Assembly: GCF_000271305.1 (NCBI RefSeq)
Contig: NZ_AKGD01000003.1
Location: 496,001-560,000, forward strand
Reading direction: 5' to 3'
DNA: 64,000 nt
DNA from: Hydrocarboniphaga effusa AP103
GTDB taxonomy: Bacteria; Pseudomonadota; Gammaproteobacteria; Nevskiales; Nevskiaceae
In this document: positions 41,141 through 50,340 of the stretch, piece by piece
Numbering within the stretch: position 1 is the stretch's first letter
How the letters are laid out: each line of letters opens with the position of its first letter
Notes under the pieces: model-generated
What the model was told of the DNA's origin: nothing
What the model saw: only the letters and a program-made list of their open reading frames with translations
The model's database searches: none
Position numbers and translations under genes: made by a program

Positions 41141-41965
41141 CTATTGCGTGAGGTCTTCCGGCGCAACCGGTCCGCAGATATCCGGCCGGGACTGGATCTG
41201 AACACAGGCCTGCTTGGCCGAATCGAAAGCGGCATCCAGTTCGGTCAGGCGCTTCTTGAAAGCCTCGGCGTTCGCGCATTCGCGCAAGGCGTTCGCCTGT
41301 TGGCTGGTTCCCCACATGACGGCTTGCAACATGGGCGTCGCCGTGCCGATCTGTTTGCCGGCGGGTGATTCAAGGAAGCGTGCAAGACGCTGGTCGATCT
41401 GTTCGAGTGTGCTGTTGATCGAAGCCGATTGCGCTGCTCCGCATTCCGCCACGGCAGCTGGCGACGGTGAAGCTGAGGCGGCGGAGGCTCCTCCGGAAAG
41501 TTCATTCTTGCGTGCCTCGAAGAAGCAAATCTGCATGCGTTTCTTGGCGACGCCTTCCTGATAGGTTTCGGGGCTGAACCGGTTGTCGCAACAGCCCCCT
41601 TGATACGGCCTCGCCTGGAAGGTGTCGAGTTCGACCTGATCTTTCTGCATGGATTTGGCGAGACTCTCGATCACCGCTTGGGCATCACGCGCATTGCGGA
41701 TGTTGCGAGTGTCCGCGATGTGCCAGGCGATGCTGTCGTTGGTTTCTGCTCCCGAAAGATAGTGGTTCCTCCACATATCCTCCCGCTCCTGGACGTATCG
41801 GGAGGGCAGGCTCGAGCGATTCTTTGGAGGGATGTCTTTGTCGACGACGGCCTGCAAGAAAGCTTCCTGCTCCTGCACACAATCCGACTGCGAGACAGCC
41901 CAGGCGTGGCTGGCGGATGCCGCCAGGAAAATCGCCGCTAAAACGCGCGCCGGTTGGATTTTCAT
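41141..41965 (-). CDS. Uncharacterised secreted Cys-containing protein
   Basis: A 274-residue protein with a clear signal peptide (VLAAIFLAASASHAWA). The mature part has about eight cysteines, including GGCCDNRF, and a low-complexity Ala/Ser/Pro stretch in the middle (GGASAASASPSPAA). I recognise no family. The ATG overlaps the stop of the upstream Sel1-repeat gene (ATGA), so the two are coexpressed and both exported, and may act together in the periplasm. Confidence 0.75.
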   Translation of the reverse strand: MKIQPARVLAAIFLAASASHAWAVSQSDCVQEQEAFLQAVVDKDIPPKNRSSLPSRYVQEREDMWRNHYLSGAETNDSIAWHIADTRNIRNARDAQAVIESLAKSMQKDQVELDTFQARPYQGGCCDNRFSPETYQEGVAKKRMQICFFEARKNELSGGASAASASPSPAAVAECGAAQSASINSTLEQIDQRLARFLESPAGKQIGTATPMLQAVMWGTSQQANALRECANAEAFKKRLTELDAAFDSAKQACVQIQSRPDICGPVAPEDLTQ

Positions 41966-43455
41966 TTCGCGCTCTCTTTCATGCGCTTGATGAGCGCATC
42001 CAGATTTGGGCTGCTCACGGGTTTGCGCGCCTGACTGGCCGCCGTCACTTCCTGCTGGCGCGCGGTGGCTAGCAGCGCCTTGCGCTGGGCTTCGGCAGCG
42101 ACGCGGTGCTGTTCTTCTGCTGCGAGCCGTTCCGCCTCGGCTTTTTGAGATTGGTACTCCGCCGTCAACGGCCCCAGCAAGCGTTCCGTCGGTTGTTTGG
42201 CAGACGCGACCTCAGCCGCGTGTGCACGCTCCAGCTCGTCGAAGGCGGCGACCAGCGGCGCGGCGAGCTTCTGCCACAGCTCGAGGCATTTGCGCGGCTT
42301 GCAGTAATGATGGGTCTTGCCATCCCCGTAATTCCCGGTCGGCGATTGGCGTGACTCCTGGATGCACGGCTCATCGTGGTGGTTCGAGTCGGACTTCTTG
42401 AGTGCTCCGCATTTCGAGACCAGGGCGAAGTTCACGTACTGGCTGGCATCCTGCGGCGTACGCGTCACCGACAGCGATTCCTGATCTTCCCAGGGCTCCT
42501 TCGGCTCCCGGCTGCTGATGCTGCGCGAGTAGCCCTCGCCATTCCACGCGATGGATTCGCGCCGGCTTCCGGCGTAGACGTTCTTGACGCCGTACATCTG
42601 CGTGAACGTGCGCCCGATGGGTCTGCCGTCCAGCATCCACATGTCGGAGTAGCCGATGAGTTCGCCGTTGTCTCTGAGGTAGATCAGCCGGCCCGGGCCA
42701 AGGGCCAGACCATCAGCGCAAACTCCATCCCATACGCTCTGTTTCGCCGCATCGATGGCGCCCTGCCGGTATTTCGGATCGACTCCGCCGAGTGCGATCC
42801 GCCCGCAACCATCGGCACCGCGCAGGATCTCTTCGCCGGTCTGAAATTGGATTGAGCCTGTCGTGACCGAGCGCTTTTGGCGGGTTGCGGCACTGAGCGT
42901 CGCGGGGACGGTGCGAACGGTGACGGGTTGCGCCGCGGTTACCTTGCTTCCGTTATTCGCGAGTTCTGGCGGCAGCGAAACTTCTACCCCCGCATTGAGC
43001 AAATTGTTCAACCTGTCCCGCGCGCCAGGGTAATTGTGTTCAGCCGCTTTTTGGTACCACCAGGCGGCATATGAGTCATTCCTTTCAACACCCGAGCCGC
43101 TTTGATACATACGACCAAGGCTCGTTTCGGAAGGAGGCGCGCCCTGCATTGCGGCCTTTCTGTACCAATAAACCGCTTTTGAGAAATCACGGCGTGTGCC
43201 CCAGCCGTTCTCATACATGTAAGCAAGTACATCCTGCGCAGATGCGTCGCCTTGTTCGGCCTGGTTTTCCAGAATGGGAAGGGCGACGGTGTAATCGCCG
43301 CGGTTGAAGGCGTCCAGACCTTCTCGCACGGTCGCTTCGCGGGTTAGAACGCCGTCTTCTGTTCCGTTCTCCTGCAACTTCGTCCCGGCCCCCGCCATGC
43401 GCGGCAACAGGCAAAGACAGCACGCCAACGCAAGCCACCACGACATTTTGCTCAT
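41962..43455 (-). CDS. Exported Sel1-repeat protein with unknown C-terminal domain
   Basis: A 497-residue protein. A signal peptide (SWWLALACCLCLLPRMAGA) is followed by about three Sel1/TPR-like repeats (residues about 50-150), for example AQDVLAYMYENGWGTRRDF and SLGRMYQSGSGVERND. A central domain of about 200 residues has YLRDNGELIGYSDMWMLDG and several cysteines (DGVCADGL, CIQES). The C-terminal 80 residues are a Glu/Ala/Arg-rich helix, probably a coiled coil (AEAERLAAEEQHRVAAEAQ). Sel1 repeats usually mediate protein contacts. ATG 43455 is chosen because it begins the signal peptide. It is coupled to the next gene by ATGA. Confidence 0.78.
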   Translation of the reverse strand: MSKMSWWLALACCLCLLPRMAGAGTKLQENGTEDGVLTREATVREGLDAFNRGDYTVALPILENQAEQGDASAQDVLAYMYENGWGTRRDFSKAVYWYRKAAMQGAPPSETSLGRMYQSGSGVERNDSYAAWWYQKAAEHNYPGARDRLNNLLNAGVEVSLPPELANNGSKVTAAQPVTVRTVPATLSAATRQKRSVTTGSIQFQTGEEILRGADGCGRIALGGVDPKYRQGAIDAAKQSVWDGVCADGLALGPGRLIYLRDNGELIGYSDMWMLDGRPIGRTFTQMYGVKNVYAGSRRESIAWNGEGYSRSISSREPKEPWEDQESLSVTRTPQDASQYVNFALVSKCGALKKSDSNHHDEPCIQESRQSPTGNYGDGKTHHYCKPRKCLELWQKLAAPLVAAFDELERAHAAEVASAKQPTERLLGPLTAEYQSQKAEAERLAAEEQHRVAAEAQRKALLATARQQEVTAASQARKPVSSPNLDALIKRMKESAK

Positions 43456-43557
43456 GCGACGCCCCCGCGCCTCTAGCCCCACGCCTGATCGTATCCCAAG
43501 GGAAGACGGAAAAATCGCGTGCAAAACAATTAAAGGCGCAGACCACGGTATCGAGCT

Positions 43558-44046
43558 TCAGCGCGCTCCGTAAGCATCGTCGCAGAGCCGGTGCAATTCG
43601 TCGAAGGCGTCCTTGAGCTTCGGCAGATCGTCCGGCTCGGGGGCGAGCACGGGCGTTTCGCTCAAGTGGCTGGAGCTCACCACATCGCCCGGATTGGTCA
43701 CCTGCATGTCGATGCAGTTGAGCCGCGACTGGCAGTACAGGCCCAGCGAGCCGGTTCCCATCCAGAGCGGGATCACGTCGGCCAGCGGAACCTCCTGCCG
43801 GACCACCTGGCCGCCTTCGATCGCCTCGCGACGGATCTCCAGGTCGCAGCCGTTGCGCGAGAAGCGATAGCTCCACAGGAAGTAACGCCCGCTGCGGCTC
43901 CAGCCTTCGCCGCTCTGGCGATTGAGCTTTTCGAGCACGAAGCGGTTGGCGTCGCGGCGCGCCTCGGACGTCGAGTCGCGGCTGCCGAAGCCGGTGATCG
44001 TGACGAAGACCAGGCCGATCAGCACGAGCGAGGCGAGCGCTCTCAT
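43558..44046 (-). CDS. Hypothetical membrane-anchored or exported protein
   Basis: A 162-residue protein with one N-terminal hydrophobic segment (LASLVLIGLVFVTITGFGS) and a hydrophilic remainder with four cysteines. No family is recognised. The ATG overlaps the stop of the aminopeptidase gene (ATGA), indicating coupled expression with that lipoprotein. A longer frame to 44244 only extends through the upstream gene in another frame and is rejected. Confidence 0.7.
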   Translation of the reverse strand: MRALASLVLIGLVFVTITGFGSRDSTSEARRDANRFVLEKLNRQSGEGWSRSGRYFLWSYRFSRNGCDLEIRREAIEGGQVVRQEVPLADVIPLWMGTGSLGLYCQSRLNCIDMQVTNPGDVVSSSHLSETPVLAPEPDDLPKLKDAFDELHRLCDDAYGAR

Positions 44047-45101
44047 GTGGCGGACTCCGCGGCCAGGGCTTCGAGCCTGGCCTGGCGCTCGTTCGGCGAC
44101 AGCGCGCCGAGCCGGGCGGCGGCCTCGTAGAACGCGGCCCAGTCGCGATTCTGCTCGCGCCAGAGCGCGGCGAACGCCGGCACCCACTGGTCGTAGAGGC
44201 CGAACGGCAGCAGGCGCGCGTTGTTGAGCGGTTCGGAAAACCAATCGTCGTAGCCCGCGTAACCGCCCCAGGTTTCATCGCGCAGCACGCGATAGCGCGC
44301 CCGCAGGTCGTCGAACACCGCCTGCTTGGCCTGGCGCATCGCATCGGCTTCGAGCGGCTGGGCGTAGAGCGCCTGCAGCTGCTCGCGCGTCGCCAGGATC
44401 AGCTCGACGAACTGGTGATTGCGCTGCTCGCGGCGCAGCTCGGCGGACTCGTCGATGCCGGGCACTTCGTTGAGTGCGAGATAGTCGCGACGGCCTTGCT
44501 CCTCGACGAAGCTCGCGAAGGATTCGTTGAACGCGGTGTCGTTCTTCACGTAGAGCCGCTGGTGCGCGAGCTCGTGGAACAGCGTGCCGATCAGGTGCGC
44601 ATCGGACCAGCGCATCATCGTGTTGATGACCGGATCGTCGAACCAGCCGAGCGTCGAATAGGCCGGCACGCCGCCGACTTCCACTTCATAACCCTTGCTC
44701 TTCAACTTGGCGGCCTGCGCTTCGGCTCCGGCCCGAGAAAAGTAGCCGCGATACGCCAGGCAACCGGCGATCGGAAAGCAGGACTCGACCGCGGCGAGCG
44801 AGAACTCCGGCGTCGCGAACACGTTCCAGACCACGTAATCTCGCTTGAGATCGGCGTACAGCGTATAGCTGCCGTTGTCGGGCAGGTGCAGATACTCGGA
44901 GGCGAAGCGGCGGGCCTGCTGGAGCTGGCTCAGGCGTCCGCGCAGCTTGGGGTCGCGATTGGAGTCGCCGACGATGCCGGCGATCGGCTCGCGGCTCGAC
45001 AGCAACTGCATCTGCCCACGCGCAAGCTGCCAGTAATAACCCGCAGTGGTGCAGCCGGTCAGTCCCAGGCACAGGCAGCCGGCAAGAAGGAGCGAACGCA
45101 T
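44043..45101 (-). CDS. Putative zinc aminopeptidase lipoprotein (aminopep_M family)
   Basis: A 352-residue lipoprotein. The signal peptide ends in LGLTGC, followed by TTAGYYWQLARGQMQLL, which is diagnostic of the predicted aminopeptidase family of proteobacteria. The metal site is HELAHQ (GTLFHELAHQRLY), with a downstream Glu in FNESFASFVEEQG. The substrate is unknown. ATG 45101 begins the signal peptide. The gene is followed by a small exported protein in the same operon. Confidence 0.85.
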   Translation of the reverse strand: MRSLLLAGCLCLGLTGCTTAGYYWQLARGQMQLLSSREPIAGIVGDSNRDPKLRGRLSQLQQARRFASEYLHLPDNGSYTLYADLKRDYVVWNVFATPEFSLAAVESCFPIAGCLAYRGYFSRAGAEAQAAKLKSKGYEVEVGGVPAYSTLGWFDDPVINTMMRWSDAHLIGTLFHELAHQRLYVKNDTAFNESFASFVEEQGRRDYLALNEVPGIDESAELRREQRNHQFVELILATREQLQALYAQPLEADAMRQAKQAVFDDLRARYRVLRDETWGGYAGYDDWFSEPLNNARLLPFGLYDQWVPAFAALWREQNRDWAAFYEAAARLGALSPNERQARLEALAAESAT

Positions 45102-45176
45102 GGCCGTGATTTTAGCCGGGCCGCCGCAGAGCCTGGGCATCCGATCGTAACGGGGACCGCCGCCGGCCAGCGCCGC

Positions 45177-46145
45177 TCAGCCTGCCTTGTCGAGCCAGAC
45201 TTCGAGGCCCTGGGCATTGAGATCCATGTCCATCGCGAGCCAGTCGCGGGCGAAGGCCTCGCTGGCCGGCGCATGCTTTTCGCGCAGGGCTTCGAGGCTG
45301 TGCTCGAGCAGGGCGGCCTTGAGTGCCCGATGACGTGCGTCGCCATCCGCTGCGCCGCCACCCAGTCCGCGGGCGAGGCGCTGGTAGTCGCGCAACCCTT
45401 GCCGCAGTTCGGCGGCGAGTTGAACCACATTCTCGACGCAGCCGTAATGCGTCAGGTACATGCGCTGCGGATCGAACGATAGATAGCGGTCGAGCGTCTG
45501 CTCCCAGGCATCGGGCTCGAACTGCACGGGCGTGGTCGTCGGCAGCAGAAATGCCCCGGCCGGACCGTCGAAGACGCGATACGACAGGCCGAAGGTATCG
45601 CCCGTGAAGAAACCGCGGCTCTGCGCGTCCCAGACCGAGAAGTGATGGCGTGCATGGCCGGGCGTATCGACGAACAGCAGCTCGCGATCGCCCAGGGCGA
45701 CGCGAGCGCCATCGTCGGCCTCGATCACGCGCGAGGACTCGATCGGCAATATCTCGCCGTACATCGCGCGCACCACTTCATCGCCGTAGACGGCGGTTGC
45801 ACCGGCGATGAGCTTCGACGGATCGATCAGGTGCCGGGCTCCGCGCGGATGCACGACGAGCCTGGCCTGCGGCAGTTCGCGCATCAGCAGGCCGGCGCCG
45901 CCGGCATGGTCCAGATGCACGTGGGTCGGAATCAGATAGCGAATCTGCTCGCGGCGCAGGCCCAGCGATTCGATCGTCGCGAGCAGCCCGGGCACGCCGG
46001 GCGAAGTGCCGCACTCGATCAGCGCGGCCTCGCCCTGGTGTTCGATCAGGTAGCAGCAGGCCAGCCCGGGCCTGTCCTGCAGCGTGTCGATGCAGTGAAT
46101 GCCGTGGCCGAGGTCTTCGGCCTCGCGAATCGCCGACAGATTCAT
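45177..46145 (-). CDS. MBL-fold metallo-hydrolase
   Basis: A 322-residue metallo-beta-lactamase-fold hydrolase. The metal motif HVHLDHAGG, followed by DTPGHARHH, FTGDTFGLS and LTHYGC, supplies the dinuclear metal ligands of the glyoxalase II-like branch. The protein has no signal peptide and is cytoplasmic. The C-terminal 90 residues are helical. The substrate is not known. It starts 12 bases after a LuxR-type regulator gene, which probably controls it. Confidence 0.88.
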   Translation of the reverse strand: MNLSAIREAEDLGHGIHCIDTLQDRPGLACCYLIEHQGEAALIECGTSPGVPGLLATIESLGLRREQIRYLIPTHVHLDHAGGAGLLMRELPQARLVVHPRGARHLIDPSKLIAGATAVYGDEVVRAMYGEILPIESSRVIEADDGARVALGDRELLFVDTPGHARHHFSVWDAQSRGFFTGDTFGLSYRVFDGPAGAFLLPTTTPVQFEPDAWEQTLDRYLSFDPQRMYLTHYGCVENVVQLAAELRQGLRDYQRLARGLGGGAADGDARHRALKAALLEHSLEALREKHAPASEAFARDWLAMDMDLNAQGLEVWLDKAG

Positions 46146-46157
46146 GATGGGCGGGCC

Positions 46158-47126
46158 TCAGCGTGCGGCAGCGGTGGGCGGTGCCGCATCGCTGCTGTTG
46201 GCGGCCGGGCGGCGCACGAGGTCGACCAGGTCTTCGCGGCGGTAGATGCCGAGCTTGCGGTAGATGCGCGAGGCATGGTTGGCGACCGTCGATACCGCGA
46301 TGTCGTACTGGCGCGCCACGCTCTTGAAGGTCTTGCCGTTGCCGAGCGCGCGCGCGATCTGCTGCTCGCGCGGCGACAGACCATCGAGCGGCAGCGGCTT
46401 GCGCGCATACATCTGGAACACGCCGCCGAGCGGAGAGACGCGGAAATGCAGTGGGCCGAGGACGAAATCGGCGGTGCCGTCGAGTTCGAGGTTGGGCAGG
46501 GCGAACGGCAGCTCGGTGAAGTCGGGCGAACCGTCTTCGGCGGCGACCAGCTCGCGGAAGCGCTTGCTCGCCGCATAGATCACGCCGCCCGAATCGATCA
46601 CCGCGGCGGTGCCGCGGTTGCTGCGCCCGAGCGCGAGCAGCCACTCGTCGCGCTGAATGTACTGGTGCAGCGACAGGCTTCCGGCCTCGACCAGATGCCC
46701 GACCGCGCGGCTCAGCAGAGCGGGGGGCTGCGTGTTGCCGCGAAAGTAGACCAGCACCACGCTGTCGAGCGCAGTCTTGCGATGCGAGTAGCGCTGCACT
46801 TGCACGCGCACGGTGTCCGCGAGCTTGGGCGACTGCAGCTCGGAAGGAACCGGCGAGAGCAGCTTTTCGACGAAATCGCCGGACTTGGTGAGCTTGGTCA
46901 CCGTCGAGCGGCTGATGCCGAGCTCGGCCGGGAATTCGGTGAACTCGCCGATCACGCTGCTGTGCGACAGCGTGATCCAGACCGCGCCCGAGGCGCCGGC
47001 CCATTCGCACAGCGCCGACAGCCCGCAATTGCGGAACTCGGACCACTCGCTGATGACGGCCTGGCCGTAGAAGTCCTGGATCAGTTCGTCGAAACGAGAC
47101 TCTCTGACGCTCTCGGGCGTGCTCAT
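46158..47126 (-). CDS. LuxR-family transcriptional regulator
   Basis: A 322-residue regulator. The last 65 residues form a LuxR helix-turn-helix (GLSPREQQIARALGNGKTFK, then VSTVANHASRIYRKLGI). The N-terminal 240 residues are not an obvious receiver or autoinducer domain. The end of this part (AVIDSGGVIYAASKRFREL) resembles a PAS-like segment seen in similar one-component LuxR proteins. ATG 47126 has AAGGA about 7 bases upstream. It is cotranscribed with the MBL hydrolase, and a direct repeat in its upstream region may be its binding site. Confidence 0.85.
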   Translation of the reverse strand: MSTPESVRESRFDELIQDFYGQAVISEWSEFRNCGLSALCEWAGASGAVWITLSHSSVIGEFTEFPAELGISRSTVTKLTKSGDFVEKLLSPVPSELQSPKLADTVRVQVQRYSHRKTALDSVVLVYFRGNTQPPALLSRAVGHLVEAGSLSLHQYIQRDEWLLALGRSNRGTAAVIDSGGVIYAASKRFRELVAAEDGSPDFTELPFALPNLELDGTADFVLGPLHFRVSPLGGVFQMYARKPLPLDGLSPREQQIARALGNGKTFKSVARQYDIAVSTVANHASRIYRKLGIYRREDLVDLVRRPAANSSDAAPPTAAAR

Positions 47127-47217
47127 CTGCAATCCTTGCGTGTCGGGTGGTTCCGAAGACTTCACAGACCAAAAACTGGCGCTAAACCAAAGCCTTCGGT
47201 CGTCTGAAGATCAACTT

Positions 47218-47240
47218 GTAGATATACCGGTAGATATACC
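47218..47240. promoter_or_regulatory. Tandem direct repeat upstream of the LuxR gene
   Basis: GTAGATATACC occurs twice with a 12-base period (47218-47228 and 47230-47240), about 90 bases upstream of the luxR-type ATG. Each unit contains GGTA/TACC half sites, and the junction TACCGGTA is itself palindromic. The segment is AT-rich relative to its surroundings. This looks like an operator or promoter element. Confidence 0.45.
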
Positions 47241-47274
47241 ACAGACCACGGCGACTCCGGGCCCGATCGATGGA

Positions 47275-50200
47275 TCAGCGTGTGCCGGTGCGCGGCACCC
47301 GGAACCAGGCCGCATAGAGCGCCGGCACGAACAGCAGGGTCAGCAGCGTCGCCGCGATGAGCCCGCCCATGATCGCCACCGCCATCGGGCCGAAGAATTC
47401 CGAGCGCGACAGCGGAATCATCGCCAGCACCGCGGCCGCGGCGGTCAACACGATCGGCCGCAGGCGGCGCACGGTGGCATCGACGATGGCGACCTGCGGC
47501 GGGTGGCCATCGGTGATGTCCTGCTCGATCTGGTCGACCAGGATCACGGTGTTGCGCATGATCATGCCGGCCAGCGCGATGGTGCCGAGCATCGCGACGA
47601 AGCCGAACGGCTTCAGCAACAGCAGCAGCGCCACGGCGACGCCGATGATGCCGAGCGGAGCGGTCAGGAACACCAGCACCGTACGCGAGAAACTCTTGAG
47701 CTGGATCATCAGCAAGGTCAGCACGCAGAGCAAAAACAGCGGCATGCCAGCGTTGACCGAAGCCGATCCCTTGCCGCTGTCCTCGACGGTGCCGCCGGTT
47801 TCGATGCGATAGCCGCGCGGCAGCTCGATCTTCTGGATCTCGGGCAGCAGCTGGCTCACCACCACCGGGGGTTGCACGTTGGCGTAGATGTCGGCGCGCA
47901 CGGTCACGGTCGGGATGCGGTCCCGGCGCCAGAGAATGCCGGGCTCGAAGCTCTGCTCGATCTGCGCGAGCTGGGCCAGCGGCACCGAGCCGCCCGCGGT
48001 CGGAATCGACAGCGAGCCGAGCAGGTTCAGATGCTTCTGCTCGGCCACCGGGCCGCGCAGGGTGATCGGGATGAGCTTGTTCTCCTCGCGGAAATCCGAC
48101 AGCTGCGCGCCGTCGAGCGAGCCCGAAATGGTCTGCGCGATGTCGGACGAAGTCACGCCGAGCGCGCGCGCACGGTCCTGGTCGACCTTGACCTTGATGA
48201 CCTTCGACGGCTCGTAGCTGTCGAGATGGATGCCGGCCGGGTAGGGATTGGCGCGGAAGATCGCGGCCACCTTTTCGGCGATCTGCTGCGCCACCGCGCG
48301 ATCCGGCCCCATGACGCGGAACTGCAGTACGTAGCCGACCGGCGGGCCGTTCTCGAGCCGGTTCACGCGCCAGCGCAGGTCCGGGAACGCCAGCGGCAGC
48401 GCTTCGAGCAGCTTGGCTCGCAGGGCTTCGCGGGCCTTGATGTCATGCGTGTTGATGACGAACTGCGTGAAGCTCGCGGCGGGCAGCTGCTGATCGAGCG
48501 CCAGATAAAAGCGCGGCGTGCCGGAGCCGACGTAGGCCACGAAGTTCTCGATGCCCTCCTGCTTCTTGAGCAGGGCTTCGAGCCGCTTGGCGGCCTCGTC
48601 GGTCGCATCGAGCGAAGCGCCTTCGGGCAGCTTCAGGTCGACGAGCAGCTCGAGCCGCGTCGACGACGGGAAGAACTGCTGCGGCACCATGCCGAACAGC
48701 ACGATGGCGCCGACGAAGATGCCCAGCGTCGCCACGATGGTCGTCCAGCGCGCATCGACGCAGGTTTGCACGGCCTTGCGAAACGCGCGGTACATGCGCG
48801 TGTCGTAGATGTCGTGATGCTGCTCGTCCTCGGATTTGCGGAACGCATGCTCGGGCAGCAGGTAGTAGCCGAGCAGCGGCACGAACACCACCGCCGCGAT
48901 CCACGACAGCAGCAGCGCGATCGTCACCACCTGGAAGATCGAGCGCGTGTATTCGCCGGTGCTCGACGCGGCGGTGGCGATCGGCAGAAAGCCCGCCGCC
49001 GTGATCAGCGTGCCGGTGAGCATCGGGAACGCGGTGCTCGTGTACGCGAAGGCCGCGGCCTTGAGCCGGTCGTAGCCTTGCTCGAGCTTCACCGCCATCA
49101 TCTCCACCGCGATGATCGCGTCGTCGACGAGCAGGCCCAGCGCGAGTACCAGCGAGCCGAGCGAAATCTTGTGCAGGTCGATGCCGAACTGGCGCATGGC
49201 GACGAACGTCGCCGCGAGCACCAGCGGAATCGTCAGCGCGACGACCAGGCCGGTGCGCACGCCGAGGCTGATGAAACTCACTGCGAGCACGATCGCCACC
49301 GCCTCGATCAGCGCATGCGCGAACTCGTCGATGCCACGCGTCACCGCACGCGGCTGGTCGGCGACGCGCGACAGCTCCATTCCGAGCGGAAGGCCTGCGC
49401 GAATGTCCTCGATCTCCGCATCGAGCGACTGGCCGAGCCGGATGATGTGCCCGCCTTTTTCCATCGACACCGAAATGCCGAGCGCGCTCACGCCGTTGAC
49501 GCGCATGCGCGTGGCCGGCGGGTCTTGATAACCGCGATAGATGTCGGCGATGTCGCCGAGCCGCACGCTGCGCCCATCGGCCGCGATCGGCAGGTTGCGC
49601 AGGTCGTCGACGGACTGCAGTCGCCCGCTCACGCGGGTATAGATGCGCTCGAGCGGCGTGTCGAAACTGCCGGTCGCGACGATCGCGTTCTGCGACTGCA
49701 GGGCGTTGACGACGCTCGTGAGCGGAATGCCGAGCTGGCCGCGCTTGGCGTTGGCGAGGTCGACGAACACGCGCTCTTCCTGGGTGCCGAGGAAATCGAC
49801 CTTCGCCACCTGCGGCACGCGCAGCAGACGATCACGAATGCGATCGCCGTAGTCCTTGAGCTCTTCATAGCTGAACTCGGGGCCGGTCAGCGCGTAGATG
49901 TTGCCGAAGGTGTCGCCGAACTCGTCATTGAACAGCGGCCCGACGATGCCCGCGGGCAGGCGTCCGCGAATGTCGCCGATCTTCTTGCGGATCTGGTAGA
50001 ACGATTCCTGCATCGCCGAAGGCGGCAGGTCGTCGCGGATGATGATGGTGACCACCGATTCGCCGGGACGCGAGTAACTGCGCACGAAATCGAGCGTCTC
50101 GAGCTCGAGCAGCTTTTCTTCGATGCGATCGGTGACCAGGCGGTCCATCTCGTCGGCGCTCGCGCCGGGCCAGTAGGTCTGGATCACCATCACGCGGAAC

Positions 50201-50328
50201 GTGAACGGCGGATCTTCGGATTGGCCCAGGCTGGTGTAGGCGCGCACGCCCATCACCGCGAGCAGCACCATGAAGAAGATCACCAGCGGGCGGTTGGCGA
50301 GCGCCCATTCGCTCAGGTTGAAGCGCAT
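47275..50328 (-). CDS. RND efflux permease, system C
   Basis: A 1017-residue RND exporter of a different branch from systems A and B (TriC-like in appearance). It begins NLSEWALANRPLVIFFM and has SEDPPFTFRVMVIQTYWPGA, LALGLLVDDAIIAVEMM with the proton-relay aspartates, and GMIMRNTVILVDQIEQD near the C-terminus. It follows a lipoprotein adaptor in the operon. No outer-membrane factor is encoded next to it, so it presumably borrows one. Substrate is unknown. Confidence 0.9.
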   Translation of the reverse strand: MRFNLSEWALANRPLVIFFMVLLAVMGVRAYTSLGQSEDPPFTFRVMVIQTYWPGASADEMDRLVTDRIEEKLLELETLDFVRSYSRPGESVVTIIIRDDLPPSAMQESFYQIRKKIGDIRGRLPAGIVGPLFNDEFGDTFGNIYALTGPEFSYEELKDYGDRIRDRLLRVPQVAKVDFLGTQEERVFVDLANAKRGQLGIPLTSVVNALQSQNAIVATGSFDTPLERIYTRVSGRLQSVDDLRNLPIAADGRSVRLGDIADIYRGYQDPPATRMRVNGVSALGISVSMEKGGHIIRLGQSLDAEIEDIRAGLPLGMELSRVADQPRAVTRGIDEFAHALIEAVAIVLAVSFISLGVRTGLVVALTIPLVLAATFVAMRQFGIDLHKISLGSLVLALGLLVDDAIIAVEMMAVKLEQGYDRLKAAAFAYTSTAFPMLTGTLITAAGFLPIATAASSTGEYTRSIFQVVTIALLLSWIAAVVFVPLLGYYLLPEHAFRKSEDEQHHDIYDTRMYRAFRKAVQTCVDARWTTIVATLGIFVGAIVLFGMVPQQFFPSSTRLELLVDLKLPEGASLDATDEAAKRLEALLKKQEGIENFVAYVGSGTPRFYLALDQQLPAASFTQFVINTHDIKAREALRAKLLEALPLAFPDLRWRVNRLENGPPVGYVLQFRVMGPDRAVAQQIAEKVAAIFRANPYPAGIHLDSYEPSKVIKVKVDQDRARALGVTSSDIAQTISGSLDGAQLSDFREENKLIPITLRGPVAEQKHLNLLGSLSIPTAGGSVPLAQLAQIEQSFEPGILWRRDRIPTVTVRADIYANVQPPVVVSQLLPEIQKIELPRGYRIETGGTVEDSGKGSASVNAGMPLFLLCVLTLLMIQLKSFSRTVLVFLTAPLGIIGVAVALLLLLKPFGFVAMLGTIALAGMIMRNTVILVDQIEQDITDGHPPQVAIVDATVRRLRPIVLTAAAAVLAMIPLSRSEFFGPMAVAIMGGLIAATLLTLLFVPALYAAWFRVPRTGTR

Positions 50329-50340
50329 GGCGGCGGTTCC

